DNA of 64,000 bases from Protopterus annectens (lineage: Eukaryota; Chordata; Ceratodontiformes; Protopteridae): NCBI RefSeq assembly GCF_019279795.1, contig NC_056748.1, forward strand, positions 611,309,002 to 611,373,001, in the 5' to 3' direction. A program made the translations under genes and the position numbers. Numbering within the stretch: position 1 is the stretch's first letter; each line of letters starts with the position of its first letter. The notes under the pieces were generated by a model. It worked only from the letters and a program-made list of their open reading frames with translations, ran no database searches and was not told the origin of the DNA. Shown piece after piece: positions 54,951 through 64,000 of this stretch.

Positions 54951-56640
54951 TCCCGTTTCTCAACATCAGACCCTCTGTGCCCCCATTTGGCTTGAGATAG
55001 TTTCAGACAGATTTAAAAGGTGATCCAGGCAGGTTACAGTTGACAATGGCTAGAATCCCCTTCTACTTTCAGGGGATCGTCCTTCACCCTGTGTCAGTGA
55101 TGTTTTCTCTAGGTGCTCCAATACACGTTAGAAACTTGAGTCCTTTACTATATTCCTGCAAAAAACACCCAGGAATGGGCTTTTATTCCTGAATGTTTCT
55201 GGTTTCAAAAAAGGAGCATGCTTGAAGACCCGTTTTGGATCTTACCTTTTTCAGTCTGTGTGTGAAAATTCAGGATGTTGACCCTCCGTTCTGTGTTAGC
55301 ACTCCTCCTAGATCACTGTTACGGTGACCTTAGACCTAAAGGATGCTTAACATCCAATTCGCATACCACACACTTTCATGAGATACCCAAGATTTTTATG
55401 CATCTGGGTCCACATTATCAATTCTCTGCATTACCCTTTGGGCTGTTTGCTGCACCAGGAGAGTTTACAAAATGCCTCGTCACAGTGTTGACCCACTGCA
55501 TCTTGCAGGGTATCCACATGTTTCCTTGTTTAGAAAACTTGTTTATCTGGTCAGAGTCTTTGCTCAAATAGCAGGAGTCATTAAAGGTTACTTCTCTCAA
55601 TTCATGTGGTATTCCACATAAATTTGCACAAAACCTTCCTTACTCCATTACACAGGATTATGTTTCTGGGGTGCTTTATAGATATGGTCACGCAAAAGAC
55701 TTTTCTGCTTCAAGACTAAGTGGATTCATGTCTGGAAATATTTCTGAGCTTTACTCATCAGCCTCAAGCTTCTGCCAGAGAATTTCTCAGAATATTGGGT
55801 TGTGCTCCACATGATACCACTTGCATATGAGAGGTACCTCAAAAACATGTAGACCCAACATTTTCACCCCCTAGACTTCTGAATTTCAGGTTTGGACTTT
55901 AAGTCCAGAACAGAGCTGAGATTCTGTTGAGGGGCCCCTTTTTCTCAACCCTACCCCAACACAAGTCTGTACATACTGGCTCCTCAGATTTTGTGTGGGG
56001 TAAACGAGCAGTGACTGAGACAGCTCGGGCAGATCAAAGCTCATGAGTGTCAAATATTGGCTGTAATCATCTCTGTAGCCCAAGTCCTCTTCAAGTTAAG
56101 GACGGCGCCAGGGTAATGTGGTACATAAAAAAGGGGGCACCAGATCATATCCTTTTTTACCATTTAGCAATGATAGCTTGGTGGTTAACTATACTGCACT
56201 CCTTTAACCCTTTAGACTTCGTGTGTACCATCAGAGCAAAATACAGTGGCAGACAAGCTCAGCAGATCCTGAATAGACTGAGTAGAAACTCAGCGAAGAG
56301 GTCTTCAAGGAATTGATCAAGTTGTGGGGAATACGTCAAGTAGAGCTATTTGCCATCTTTCAAAACAGACAAACAAATTCTGTTCTGGAATCTTTGCAAC
56401 CAAGTGTGGGGAACACATTCCTTTGGTCTGGGATATCCCTATATACCTTTCCACCCTATCCATTGATTTTAAGAGTAGTTCTGAAAATTCAGAAAGAATT
56501 CCCAAAAGTCATTGTGGTGACTCCCTTTTGGCCCAGGCAAAATTTGTTCTCCCCTCTTATGGAATTGGCCGTGGGCAATTGCCTTAAGTATCCTTAGACT
56601 GGATTTACTCACACAAGAAAAGGGGACTGATGCACCCTGA
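54951..56640 (+). pseudogene. DIRS relic I, RT / RNase H remnants
   Basis: RT pieces are NGLLFLNVSGFKKGACLKTRF (about 55176-55238, eroded FYSRLFLVPKK), FRMLTLRSVLALL (about 55272), LHLGPHYQFSALPFGLFAAPGEFTKCL (about 55400-55480) and FPCLENLFIWSE where YLDD should be. RNase H pieces are ARVMWYIKKGAPDHI (about 56107-56150) and RLSRNSAK. VIVVTPFWPRQNLFSPL (56505-56555) closes the gene. Both catalytic Asp pairs are lost, so this is a very old copy. Confidence 0.8.
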
Positions 56641-56679
56641 CATAAAAAAAAAAAAACTTCAACTGACTGCCTGGATGAT

Positions 56680-57420
56680 TTAAGTTTGATGCCTTTTAGA
56701 TGGTTATTTCATGAGGGCATGCAGCAGGTACTAAAGGAGGCAAAAAAGTCTGCTACTAGAATGTTATACATTGACAAATGGAAGAAATTTTCTAATTGGT
56801 GTATAGCCAGTAGCCAGGATCTTACCAAAGATTTCCCCCCTCTGGTACTCACATTTGTGAGAGTTAGTATTTTCTGGCCTCTGTTATGTCTCTCGAAGTT
56901 CATCTTGTGGCCATTTCAGCATGTTTGCCTATGGGTCGTCATCCTCCTTTTTTGTTTGCTGTTAGTTTCTGAAAGCAGTTTTTTTCCTGCGACTTCCTTG
57001 ACAGATTCCTTCCACTTGGGATCTCCGTTCTTGTGCTGGGGAAACGGTCATCATTTGAACCTGCCTGTTTGGCTGATTTAAGGTTCATTATTTGGAATAA
57101 TGTCCTCATTGAAGTCCTTCAGGAAAACTAGCTATCTTATTTTCTATTCTGGGACTAAGACAGGTCAACGTGTATCTAAAGACTGTTTCTAGACAATTGT
57201 CCTTGGCTATAGTGTGGTGGTGTTCACAATATGGAAAAACTATTCCAGACAGGGTTAAAACACATTCCCATCTGGGCCTTGGCTTCCTCTGTCATATTGG
57301 AAAGGAATGCACTCTAGAAGCATTCTGGAGACAGCAACTTGGTCATCTAGTCACACATTTACAAAGTGCTACTAATGGTATTCCTTCTCCAGGGCTTTGC
57401 TAGGACCATTCTCCAAGGGC
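56680..57420 (+). pseudogene. DIRS relic I, tyrosine recombinase remnants
   Basis: The N-terminal domain reads HEGMQQVLKEAKKSATRMLYIDKWKKFSNW (56713-56802). The C-terminal part is distorted: RQLSLAIVWWCSQYGKTIP, KTHSHLGLG where HSTR should be, LEAFWRQQLG. Most of the catalytic Arg block is missing between 56830 and 57170. Confidence 0.75.
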
Positions 57421-57474
57421 TTCTGGACCCTTATTCTTCCTCGGGCCAGACTAGATGGGCTATGGTAGTCTACT

Positions 57475-57890
57475 TGTAGGCTACTGCAGCAGTGAGAATG
57501 GTGAACATAGTACAGTTGTATAAGTTGCACTTGCCTACAACAGTATTGTTGGAATTCTTCAGTGCTGCAGTACCTGTATCCACCCCACCATGACCCGTTT
57601 TATATATAGATAGTGTTGGTTAGAACTGGTGGATGGTTACTTAGGATAAATTTCCCTTTTTAGACTTGGGCAAGAAAGTCCTGAAAATATTAGTCACTCT
57701 GGCTGTATCTGTAGTTTACTACAAAAGGGTTAAGCCTGTAGGAAGCCAGAGTGACCGTATAGTGGTACGGTTACAGCTTTGGAAGCTGACCGGTTGTTTT
57801 ATCCTTGGTTGGATGCAACCCATAGACTTCTGCAGCAGTGAGAAATTTAAATACCTACTGCTATAGTTAAGTGCAACTTATGCTTGTAGT
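57475..57890 (+). repeat. ICR-like and terminal region of DIRS relic I
   Basis: aggctactgcagcagtgagaatggtgaacatagtacagttgtataag and, further on, cagtgctgcagtacc repeat the family I ICR plan. acttctgcagcagtgagaaa near 57828 resembles the right terminus. Confidence 0.55.
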
Positions 57891-57960
57891 TGGATGCAGT
57901 TATAGTAGCTCTGAGTTTATTTCTTGATTTGATTCTGAACTACTGTCTTTCTCTCTTCAG

Positions 57961-58010
57961 ATTTTAGGCAGTAATGGAAATACCAGCAGTAACTGTTTAG
58001 AATACACATG
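57961..58010 (+). other. Candidate small host exon
   Basis: 50 nt between a strong acceptor (tctttctctcttcag) and a strong donor (atg|gtaagc). It is open in one frame, reading ILGSNGNTSSNCLEYT. No family is recognised. It could be a 5' exon of a downstream gene or a chance match. Confidence 0.25.
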
Positions 58011-58149
58011 GTAAGCTTGTGTACATAAGCAATAGCAAACGTTTTTTGTTTGTGTTTAATTTCTTAGTTTTGCTGTAAAAGTCTAGAGTAGGATCCAGAT
58101 TACTGCATCGTTGCATATGCAAGTGCCTACATGAGAAGGGTAAAACTTG

Positions 58150-61019
58150 GTATGTTGATGTCCTTTTCATTTTTCCTCACCTATGGATTTTGGATCTGAT
58201 CCTCGTATCCATCTCATCTGCAACTTCCTGTCTTTGGATCCTAATCTCGAGCTCCTCCCTTTTTCCATAACGCACCACACTAACCCTAACTCTTCAGATC
58301 TCGTTTGCCGCCGTACTGACAAGACCAGAGGATTCAAAAATCTAGAGCTGTAAGGGAGTTTGTCAAGCTTTCATATTTGCTCTATTCAAATTTTTTTTTC
58401 CCTCCCTCAAGTTAAACTACTACTGTTGGTGGTGGGAATTCTTTTGATCTTTTACCCTTCCCCCCCCTCTCTAAACCTGCTTCAGTTGGTCAAAGGATTT
58501 TGACTGTTGCTTCCCCTTGCCTCAGATGTGTGAATCAGAGCCCTTCCCCTGTCGGGTTTGTTGGGATTATGGGTTACTTTTTTCTTTCGGTCCGTGGAGC
58601 CCTTTTGTTGGTTGGTGCAGCTTTCTCCTTGTTGCAGAAATGGCTCTGCTTCTTGAGGGGAAAGTTTCTCTCATTCTTTTCTCTGCTGTTGCTTCCATGT
58701 TTAGTGCCCCTCCTCTTTGCCTCCTAAAACTGTAGTGTACCACTCTGGTTAGAAACTGTTCTGACAGTGCTTTATTTCTGTCCTATCCCTCAGGTAGTGC
58801 TCTGTATGCCTTTCTGCTGTTACATTTTTTCAACCGTGCCAGTGGCTAAAAGGTAGCATTCTTGCCTTTGGTGCTGCAAGAGCAGAAGGTGGAGGACGCT
58901 TTCTCTCTTAGGTGATTGGATTAAATTTGAATTGCTGTTGCAGCAGTGTGTGGTGTTTCATTTTTTCTTGTGGTGCCCTGACTTTTGGCCTTGTGTTTTT
59001 TCTTGGGTTCCTTTTCGTAACACTGTTTTTCTGGCAATTAGTGGCTGTTAAGGATTGAAAGTAGTGACTGATTTGTAGTTCAGACTTCAAATAATTCAAA
59101 ACGTTCATACTAATGCCATGCTTTTTTTTTCAATCTAAGTGTCTAAGACCAATATTTTAATATTGTTCATTTGTCCCATTTTTATTTATGGCACTGTCAG
59201 GTTTCTTACACTTTGCTAAGCTGTCAGAGACTGGGCAGAGTTTACCTCCTTTCCATGACTTGATCCAACTTCTCTGAGGCACACTTAACATTTAATATGA
59301 TTTTACCTTTCTCTTTCAGGTTTTGTTTTTCCAGAGTAAGGGTGGTTTTTATGGTGCCCTTCCAGTTTCTTTTTTGAAATAGTTCCTTTAGGGTCTCATC
59401 CCCCCCTTAAAAAAAAAAAAAAAAAAAATGAGAGGAAAGCAGTGGCAACAACGTAAAACGTAACAGTCTTGTATGACTTCTGATACTAGCCTTCAGATCC
59501 TAAGACCTTAGAGCCTCCCTAAGATCCAAAGACCCCTCGATCTGACAGGTTTGCTTTTGCCAGGTTTTTCACGTTGATACTATTTATTTATTGCATTTGT
59601 TTACCAGGAAAGAGCACTGGGACTAAAAGAGCCCATTTTGGGTGGAGGCCCGGGGAGAAAAGCTCCGACAAGAAAATAGATGGAGAAAAAAAATTAAACG
59701 TTAATTGGTGCAGAAGTAGAAACAGTGTTATACATAGTGGTTACAGTAATATATCTCAAATATATACATAAGTCAGGAATTTAGTTGGTTTGATTACAGT
59801 AGCATATACAGAATATATACATAAAAGCAGGAATTGAATTGGTTTCCAAATGAATTCAGAGTGGTAAAAACAGAGAAATTAATTTTATTGTACCAGTATC
59901 AAGTGATGAAAAAAGAAAAAATAAATATGGAGAAAGTATCATCAGTCACTAGTAGTAAAAAGCACAGGAATTTAGTTATAATATAAGGAGAAGGAAGAGG
60001 TTAGGTTATAGTGCAGGTACATAGCCAGGAAGAGTTGAGATGATTTTTCAGTATTTTTTTGAAGGTGGTGGCCCTGCCCATGTTTCTTAAAGGAGGAGGA
60101 AGCGAGTTCCATAGTTTGGAGATGGTGGAGGAGTAGAGCAGTTGACCAGTCGGTAAAGTGGGCTTTTCTGCTTTTAGAAGTAGATGATTTTCAGATCTTA
60201 GTTGCCTGCTGGGTTGGTATTTGGCAAGTAGAGTTGAGAAAGGACAAGTCTGTCTATTCTCATCTGATCAAAGGCACTCTGATCTGATCTGCTGTAGTTT
60301 TTGGAGAGAGAGTATATTAAGCTGAGAAACATCTCTGTTAATTTTCATCAGATCCAAGATACTCTGATCCGACCTACCAGATTTCCTGTAAGACCGAACT
60401 TAGACCAGTGGGTTTTCAACTTAAATTTATTTTTGTTGGATCTGACCTATGTCATCCTGTGACTACTACCGATCTTATATCTTCTTTTGACTTCCATTAA
60501 AATCCAGCAAGTTGTATTTGTCTGTGAAATGGGTGGCTTGGACTGATGTCTTGGATTTAAAAAAAAAAAAAAAAAAAAACTTTTGGATCTTGCCTTTCCT
60601 CCTCTTGATGTGATCCACTCAGGAGCGTTCCAAATAGATCTTAAGCCAGGGATCTGATATCTGGCTGGTTGTCCTACATACAGCAACCTGGACTATTACC
60701 AGATCTTATGTTTTTAGGTCTGTGGGTGTTGCAGTCGCAAACTTCTTCAGCTTGGTGGTTTCTCTCATTTCCAACGGTAACAGTGTTAGGTTCCTATTAC
60801 TTGCCTTTGGATATTGTTTTCTGGTATGGACTTGTCTTTGTTGCCTTTGCCCTCTGTTCCTTTCTGGCATTTTTATATTGTCTCCCTTTCTCCATCGTGG
60901 TTTTCTGGATGTCTCCCCTGGTCTCTCATTATTTGACATGGAGTCTGAATTAAACTGGAGAGACAGTCTAGTGCTATCTGTGTCATTATTCATCACAAGT
61001 GGGTCTTTAATCTGACCCG
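58150..61019 (+). mobile_element. Old DIRS family III-like debris with GATC-type motif, plus unclassified insert
   Basis: 58181-58330 (ggatctgatcctcg ... cagatctcgtttgccgcc) resembles the left ITR of G and H with GATC in place of GAGCC. 59480-59560 and 60240-60665 are rich in agatcc, gatctgatc and ctgatccgacc, as expected from a decayed gag linker of such a family. 59560-60230 looks like a separate insert. Poly-A runs are at 59409-59429 and 60559-60580. Confidence 0.45.
58830..58912 (+). mobile_element. Possible tRNA-type SINE fragment
   Basis: gtggctaaaaggtagcattcttgcc ... gcaagagcagaaggtggagg is similar in layout to a Pol III A box and B box. Weak. Confidence 0.3.
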
Positions 61020-61593
61020 GCAACTGTTAGACAGATCCAGAGCTCAAGCACATTCCTCTTCCCATAATCCCTTGCTGCCTTCTAACCTTCAGATCTCGTT
61101 TGTTGCTGAAATGCTTCAGATATGCTTCCAGAGCTCAGGCTAGCTGTTCAGATGAGTGATTTATATTTTGTGGCTTTTTAGACTTCTAGTTTAGTTTTAA
61201 TCTTTAGTAGTTTTAGTTTGGTTACCTCTCCTCTTTTCTAATCTTGTTATATAGATAGGGTTCCCTTCCCCTTGCATTGTTTTCCTGCTTCCAGCCCTTT
61301 TTCTGTTAGGGTAAAAAAAAAATTGTAGTTATAGTTTTTAGTTGAGGTTTTCCTATTTTGTAGTGTTTATAGCTAGTGGATGTGTTTGTATTATACCAGC
61401 ATGGTTGATGAACCCTCTGGGTTTGAGATGCTCATGCGGTCGGAAGATGCTATTTCGACTCATGAGTGTCTTTACTGCTTAGGGTCAGCGCACCTTAAGG
61501 TTTAATGTGACATTTAAACAGCATTCAACCCCAGGGCCCTCGTAGAGTGCCACAATAAGCTCCTTCTGAAGGGCTTAGGTTAGGGTTTGATGT
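61020..61593 (+). mobile_element. DIRS family III-like 5' fragment
   Basis: ITR-like text with cagatctcgtttgttgctg (61090) is followed by ATG 61402 and a gag start MVDEPSGFEMLM, then THECLYCLGSAHLKV, stop, equivalent to MSKEHKPSGFKK...SSCVYCLGAKHLQ of copy H. NKLLLKGL near 61555 matches NKLILKGL. It is cut at 61593 by the left end of copy H. Confidence 0.65.
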
Positions 61594-61760
61594 TATGTGA
61601 TCCTATCTCGCCTACATTCTGACTGATGGGTTCGGAGCCGATCCCTCTGCTCCGACTCGGCACGCTTATGCTATAGAGCGAGGCCTCTAATTGGCTGAGC
61701 TATCTTTATCCCAGGATGCACCACCATTAATCCCCCAGATCTCGTTTGCCGCTTACAGAG
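61594..61760 (+). repeat. Left inverted terminal repeat, DIRS copy H
   Basis: Same layout as the G left ITR (atctcgcc, gggttcggagccgatcc, ccagatctcgtttgccgc). Its right partner lies beyond the window. Confidence 0.8.
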
Positions 61761-62057
61761 CTTGGACGTGGTCTCAACATTGGCTGGGCTAAGTACTATA
61801 TATTAGGCTTTTTTCCTGTCAGTATTTGCTTCATTTAAACCCAAAAGCTGTTTTAATGGCTATTTTTTGTGTACGAGTATGTTTCTAACAGTTTGAGATT
61901 TTTGTATAAATTCCTGTCAGAGAAGGTTCCGTTTAAGTTAGAGGGGCTTTCCCCTGTGCTAACTACTACTTAGTGGTTGTGTGTGGGTCAAGTACCCGTT
62001 TGAGTTAGAGGGTCTTGACCCTCCTTGTTTTCCCTTTCTCTTTCTCACATTCTTGTC

Positions 62058-62059
<2 letters not shown>

Positions 62060-62095
<36 letters not shown>
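62060..62095. repeat. Poly-A run (about 36 A) in the leader of DIRS copy H
   Basis: Uninterrupted A tract about 90 bp upstream of the gag ATG. Confidence 0.9.
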
Positions 62096-62096
<1 letters not shown>

Positions 62097-62183
62097 TTAG
62101 TTTAAATATTTTTTCTGAGTAGTACATATTTTGTACCTGTGTGTCAAACATTTAAGTTACTGTTGTCTGTTCTTTGCAGGATT

Positions 62184-64000
62184 ATGTCTAAAGAACATAA
62201 ACCCTCCGGGTTTAAAAAGTGCACGAGGTGTGGGTTCAAAATGTCCATAACGGACGACCACTCCTCGTGCGTCTATTGTCTTGGCGCTAAACATCTGCAG
62301 GAATCGTGCAGTGTATGCCATGCGTTTTCCTCCAGAGTCCTCCAGGAGAGGAAAAACAAATTAATCCTCAAAGGATTAATCAAGCCTTCCTTCGAGGAGG
62401 CTTTATCTTCCTCTCCGTCTCCTTCAAAAAAGAGGAAAGCGCCGGCTCCGACCAGTCAGTTGGAACCGACGGCTAAGAAAACTAAGCAGACTTCTCCATC
62501 GGCTCCACAGACTTCGGAGCCGAGGTCGGAACGGTCTGCCTCGATGCCTCCAGCCTCGACCCCTCTGGTTTCGGAGCCGAGGTCTGGGGCATCGAGAGGC
62601 GGGTCACCCTCATCGGCTCCACTGATATTGGAGCCGATAAGGGTCATCGGCTCAGACATTTCCCCCTCGGAGCCGAAGTCCTTATCGGCACAGAGGGAAA
62701 TTTCCTTGAAGGTTTCCTCGGAGCCGATAATTGTTGAGTCTTTTCGGAGCCGGTCCCCATGCCCTTTGGAGCTGATGGAGATATCGGTTCGGGCCCGATC
62801 GGTATCCTCGATCATCCAAGATGTCCGATTCGGACATCGACAGGGTGCTCCTTCGACTCTTCCAGTCTCCGGTGTTCCAAAAGATGGTTTCGGCTCCAGC
62901 CCATTTGGCTTCGGAGCCGATGGTCCACTCCCCTACTGTACTTCCTCCTCCAACAGCTTCGGCACCATTGGAGCAGGTGTTGGTGGAACCAGTGGAGGTG
63001 TTAGGGTCAGGCCCGACCCTTGCTCTGACTCCGGCTCTTGGGTCGGAGTTCAGTGCACGGACTTCTTCCTTCGGCCCTGGGGGGGAGGCTTCGGGATTGA
63101 TGCTTTCGGTCCCAAGTCTCCCTCTTGGTGCGTCGGCGGCGGGAATACCGTCCACTGTCGTGGCCACGGAGGGGGGACCTTCCCAGGATTCTGGTGGTCC
63201 TGCCTTCAGGGCTATGAGGAGTGCTCTAGCCAAATCTTCATTGGCTACCTCCACAGTTTCCCCAGCTCCTTCCCTACATTTGGAGACTGGGTCGTTGGCA
63301 GTCCCCCTGTCTGTAGACAGCAGAGCCCCTGGGCCTCAGGTTACCCCCGCTGGGGTTTCTCCCCCTCCTGGAGGTACTTCTGAAGCCTCTTCGGAAGGAC
63401 CTCCCAGGAAGAGAACGTACAAGAGGAAGCACGTGGACTCCCCTGATGAGTCTTTGACATCTGACACCGATCTCGATGATGCAGAGGGGTCCCCCAAGTC
63501 GTCCTCGGATGATGTCTCCTTTGCAGACATCCTGGAATCCCTAAAACAACGAGGCGGCTGGCAGTCCAAACCTCCCTCTGCTGATGAGTCAGTGTTCCTG
63601 AAGGCCTTCGGGGCTCAGCCCTCCGCCTCCTGGGTGTCTCCGCCCTTCGAGCTCTTGGATTTGATCTGTCGAAGGGCGTGGGAACACCCAGACTCTGTGG
63701 AACCGGTGCCCGCTCGTCCAAACAAATTTCTCTCGGCACCCCCAGATAGAGAGTGCCTCACGAAAGGTGTGGCTGTGGATGCTATGGTGGTGGAATCTGC
63801 TACCCAGCAAGATGTAGCAGAGGCTTCTACGTCCGTCCATCCTCCTAATAAGGAGTCTAGGAGCATGGATCGGTACGGTAAGCGCACCCTTAGTTCAGCG
63901 GCCTTTACTCTGAGGTCTTTGAACTACCTGACGCACTTTACGAGATTTCAGAGGGATCTGATTAAGGAGCTATCAGATACCCTCTTAGGTAACCTGCCTG
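62184..64000 (+). pseudogene. DIRS gag-like protein, family III (copy H, one frameshift, open to window end)
   Basis: ATG 62184 follows a splice-acceptor-like ttctttgcagg. The Cys/His module is CTRCGFKMSITDDHSSC, VYCLGAKHLQESC, SVCHAFSSR. Basic KKRKAP and a long Ser/Glu/Pro linker built from TCGGAGCCGA-type units follow. The frame is lost at about 62816; the correct text continues from 62821 as MSDSDIDRVLLRLFQSP, with no stop to base 64000. Later blocks are PRKRTYKRKHVDSPDESLT, SFADILESLKQRGGW, PARPNKFLSAPPDRECL, RSMDRYGKRTLSSAAFTLRS. Only this one shift is seen. It is truncated by the window. Confidence 0.88.

Larger units (their letters stand above)
54454..57890 (+). mobile_element. DIRS relic I, part right of element G
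   Basis: Gag, RT, RNase H and recombinase remnants, then an ICR-like palindromic segment (57475-57575) and a terminal region to about 57890. With 47990-48348 it forms one old element split by G. Confidence 0.75.
61594..64000 (+). mobile_element. DIRS retrotransposon, family III, copy H (3' end outside window)
   Basis: Left terminus atgtgatcctatctcgcc, ITR with ggttcggagccgatcc (61628-61645), leader with a 36-A run, then gag to the window end. Confidence 0.9.

Noticed and set aside
58500..58735. ORFs of 72-75 residues with Cys residues as a DIRS gag start
   Set aside because: The Cys spacing does not fit the gag module and no downstream gag block follows in frame.
60706..61023. Overlapping ORFs of 94-105 residues on both strands
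   Set aside because: No homology, low-complexity composition, inside DIRS debris.
62682..63254. 190-residue ORF on the - strand
   Set aside because: Antisense of copy H gag; the gag frame itself shows family homology.
1..64000. CRISPR arrays, bacterial operons, LTR retrovirus-type elements
   Set aside because: No regular spacer arrays or prokaryotic gene layout are seen. RT genes are paired with tyrosine recombinases and inverted repeats (DIRS) or with GIY-YIG (PLE), not with a DDE integrase, protease or TG...CA long terminal repeats.

Overview
The window looks like a piece of a very large vertebrate genome, most likely a salamander or lungfish. This is inferred from the repeat families and from one recognisable host gene. 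No bacterial, plasmid, phage or CRISPR features are seen.

Host gene: two short exons on the + strand, 5957-6074 and 46003-46138, join in phase and together encode a complete C-terminal AN1 zinc finger ending in a stop codon. The best match I can give is ZFAND4. The intron between them is about 39.9 kb and is made largely of retrotransposons. A 3' UTR with a polyadenylation signal at 46708 follows the stop.

Mobile DNA, region by region: (1) DIRS-type tyrosine-recombinase retrotransposons, all on the + strand. Family I: copy A 1-3820 (cut by the window start), B 10503-16026, C 17435-22928, D 23241-28439, E 39431-40838 (5' part only). Family II: remnant 42906-44526. Family III: G 48349-54453 and H 61594-64000 (cut by the window end), with older related debris at 58150-61593. 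Decayed relics: one at about 36740-39430, and relic I, split by G into 47990-48348 and 54454-57890. Where long enough, each element runs ITR, gag-like ORF, RT/RNase H ORF, tyrosine recombinase ORF, internal complementary region (ICR), inverted ITR. (2) Penelope-like elements (PLEs) with RT and GIY-YIG endonuclease remnants: 7283-9500 (+); a composite 29216-35846 made of two divergent copies, flanked by a 15-bp direct repeat and itself interrupted by another PLE at 32048-34164; and 40838-42880. Hammerhead-ribozyme-like folds lie at their 3' ends. (3) Minor repeats: an antisense L1-like 3' end at 16900-17380, a tRNA-type SINE head at 29100-29200, MITE-like segments at 38505-39095 and 47066-47400, and microsatellites.

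No element in view has a full uninterrupted gene set. G and C are the least damaged: their ITR pairs differ by about 1 and 2 bases over roughly 130-140 bp. The sequence shows the DIRS replication architecture clearly, because the ICRs are visible fusions of the two outer termini. Family I ITRs also carry a promoter-like TATA/initiator pair with fixed 31-bp spacing.
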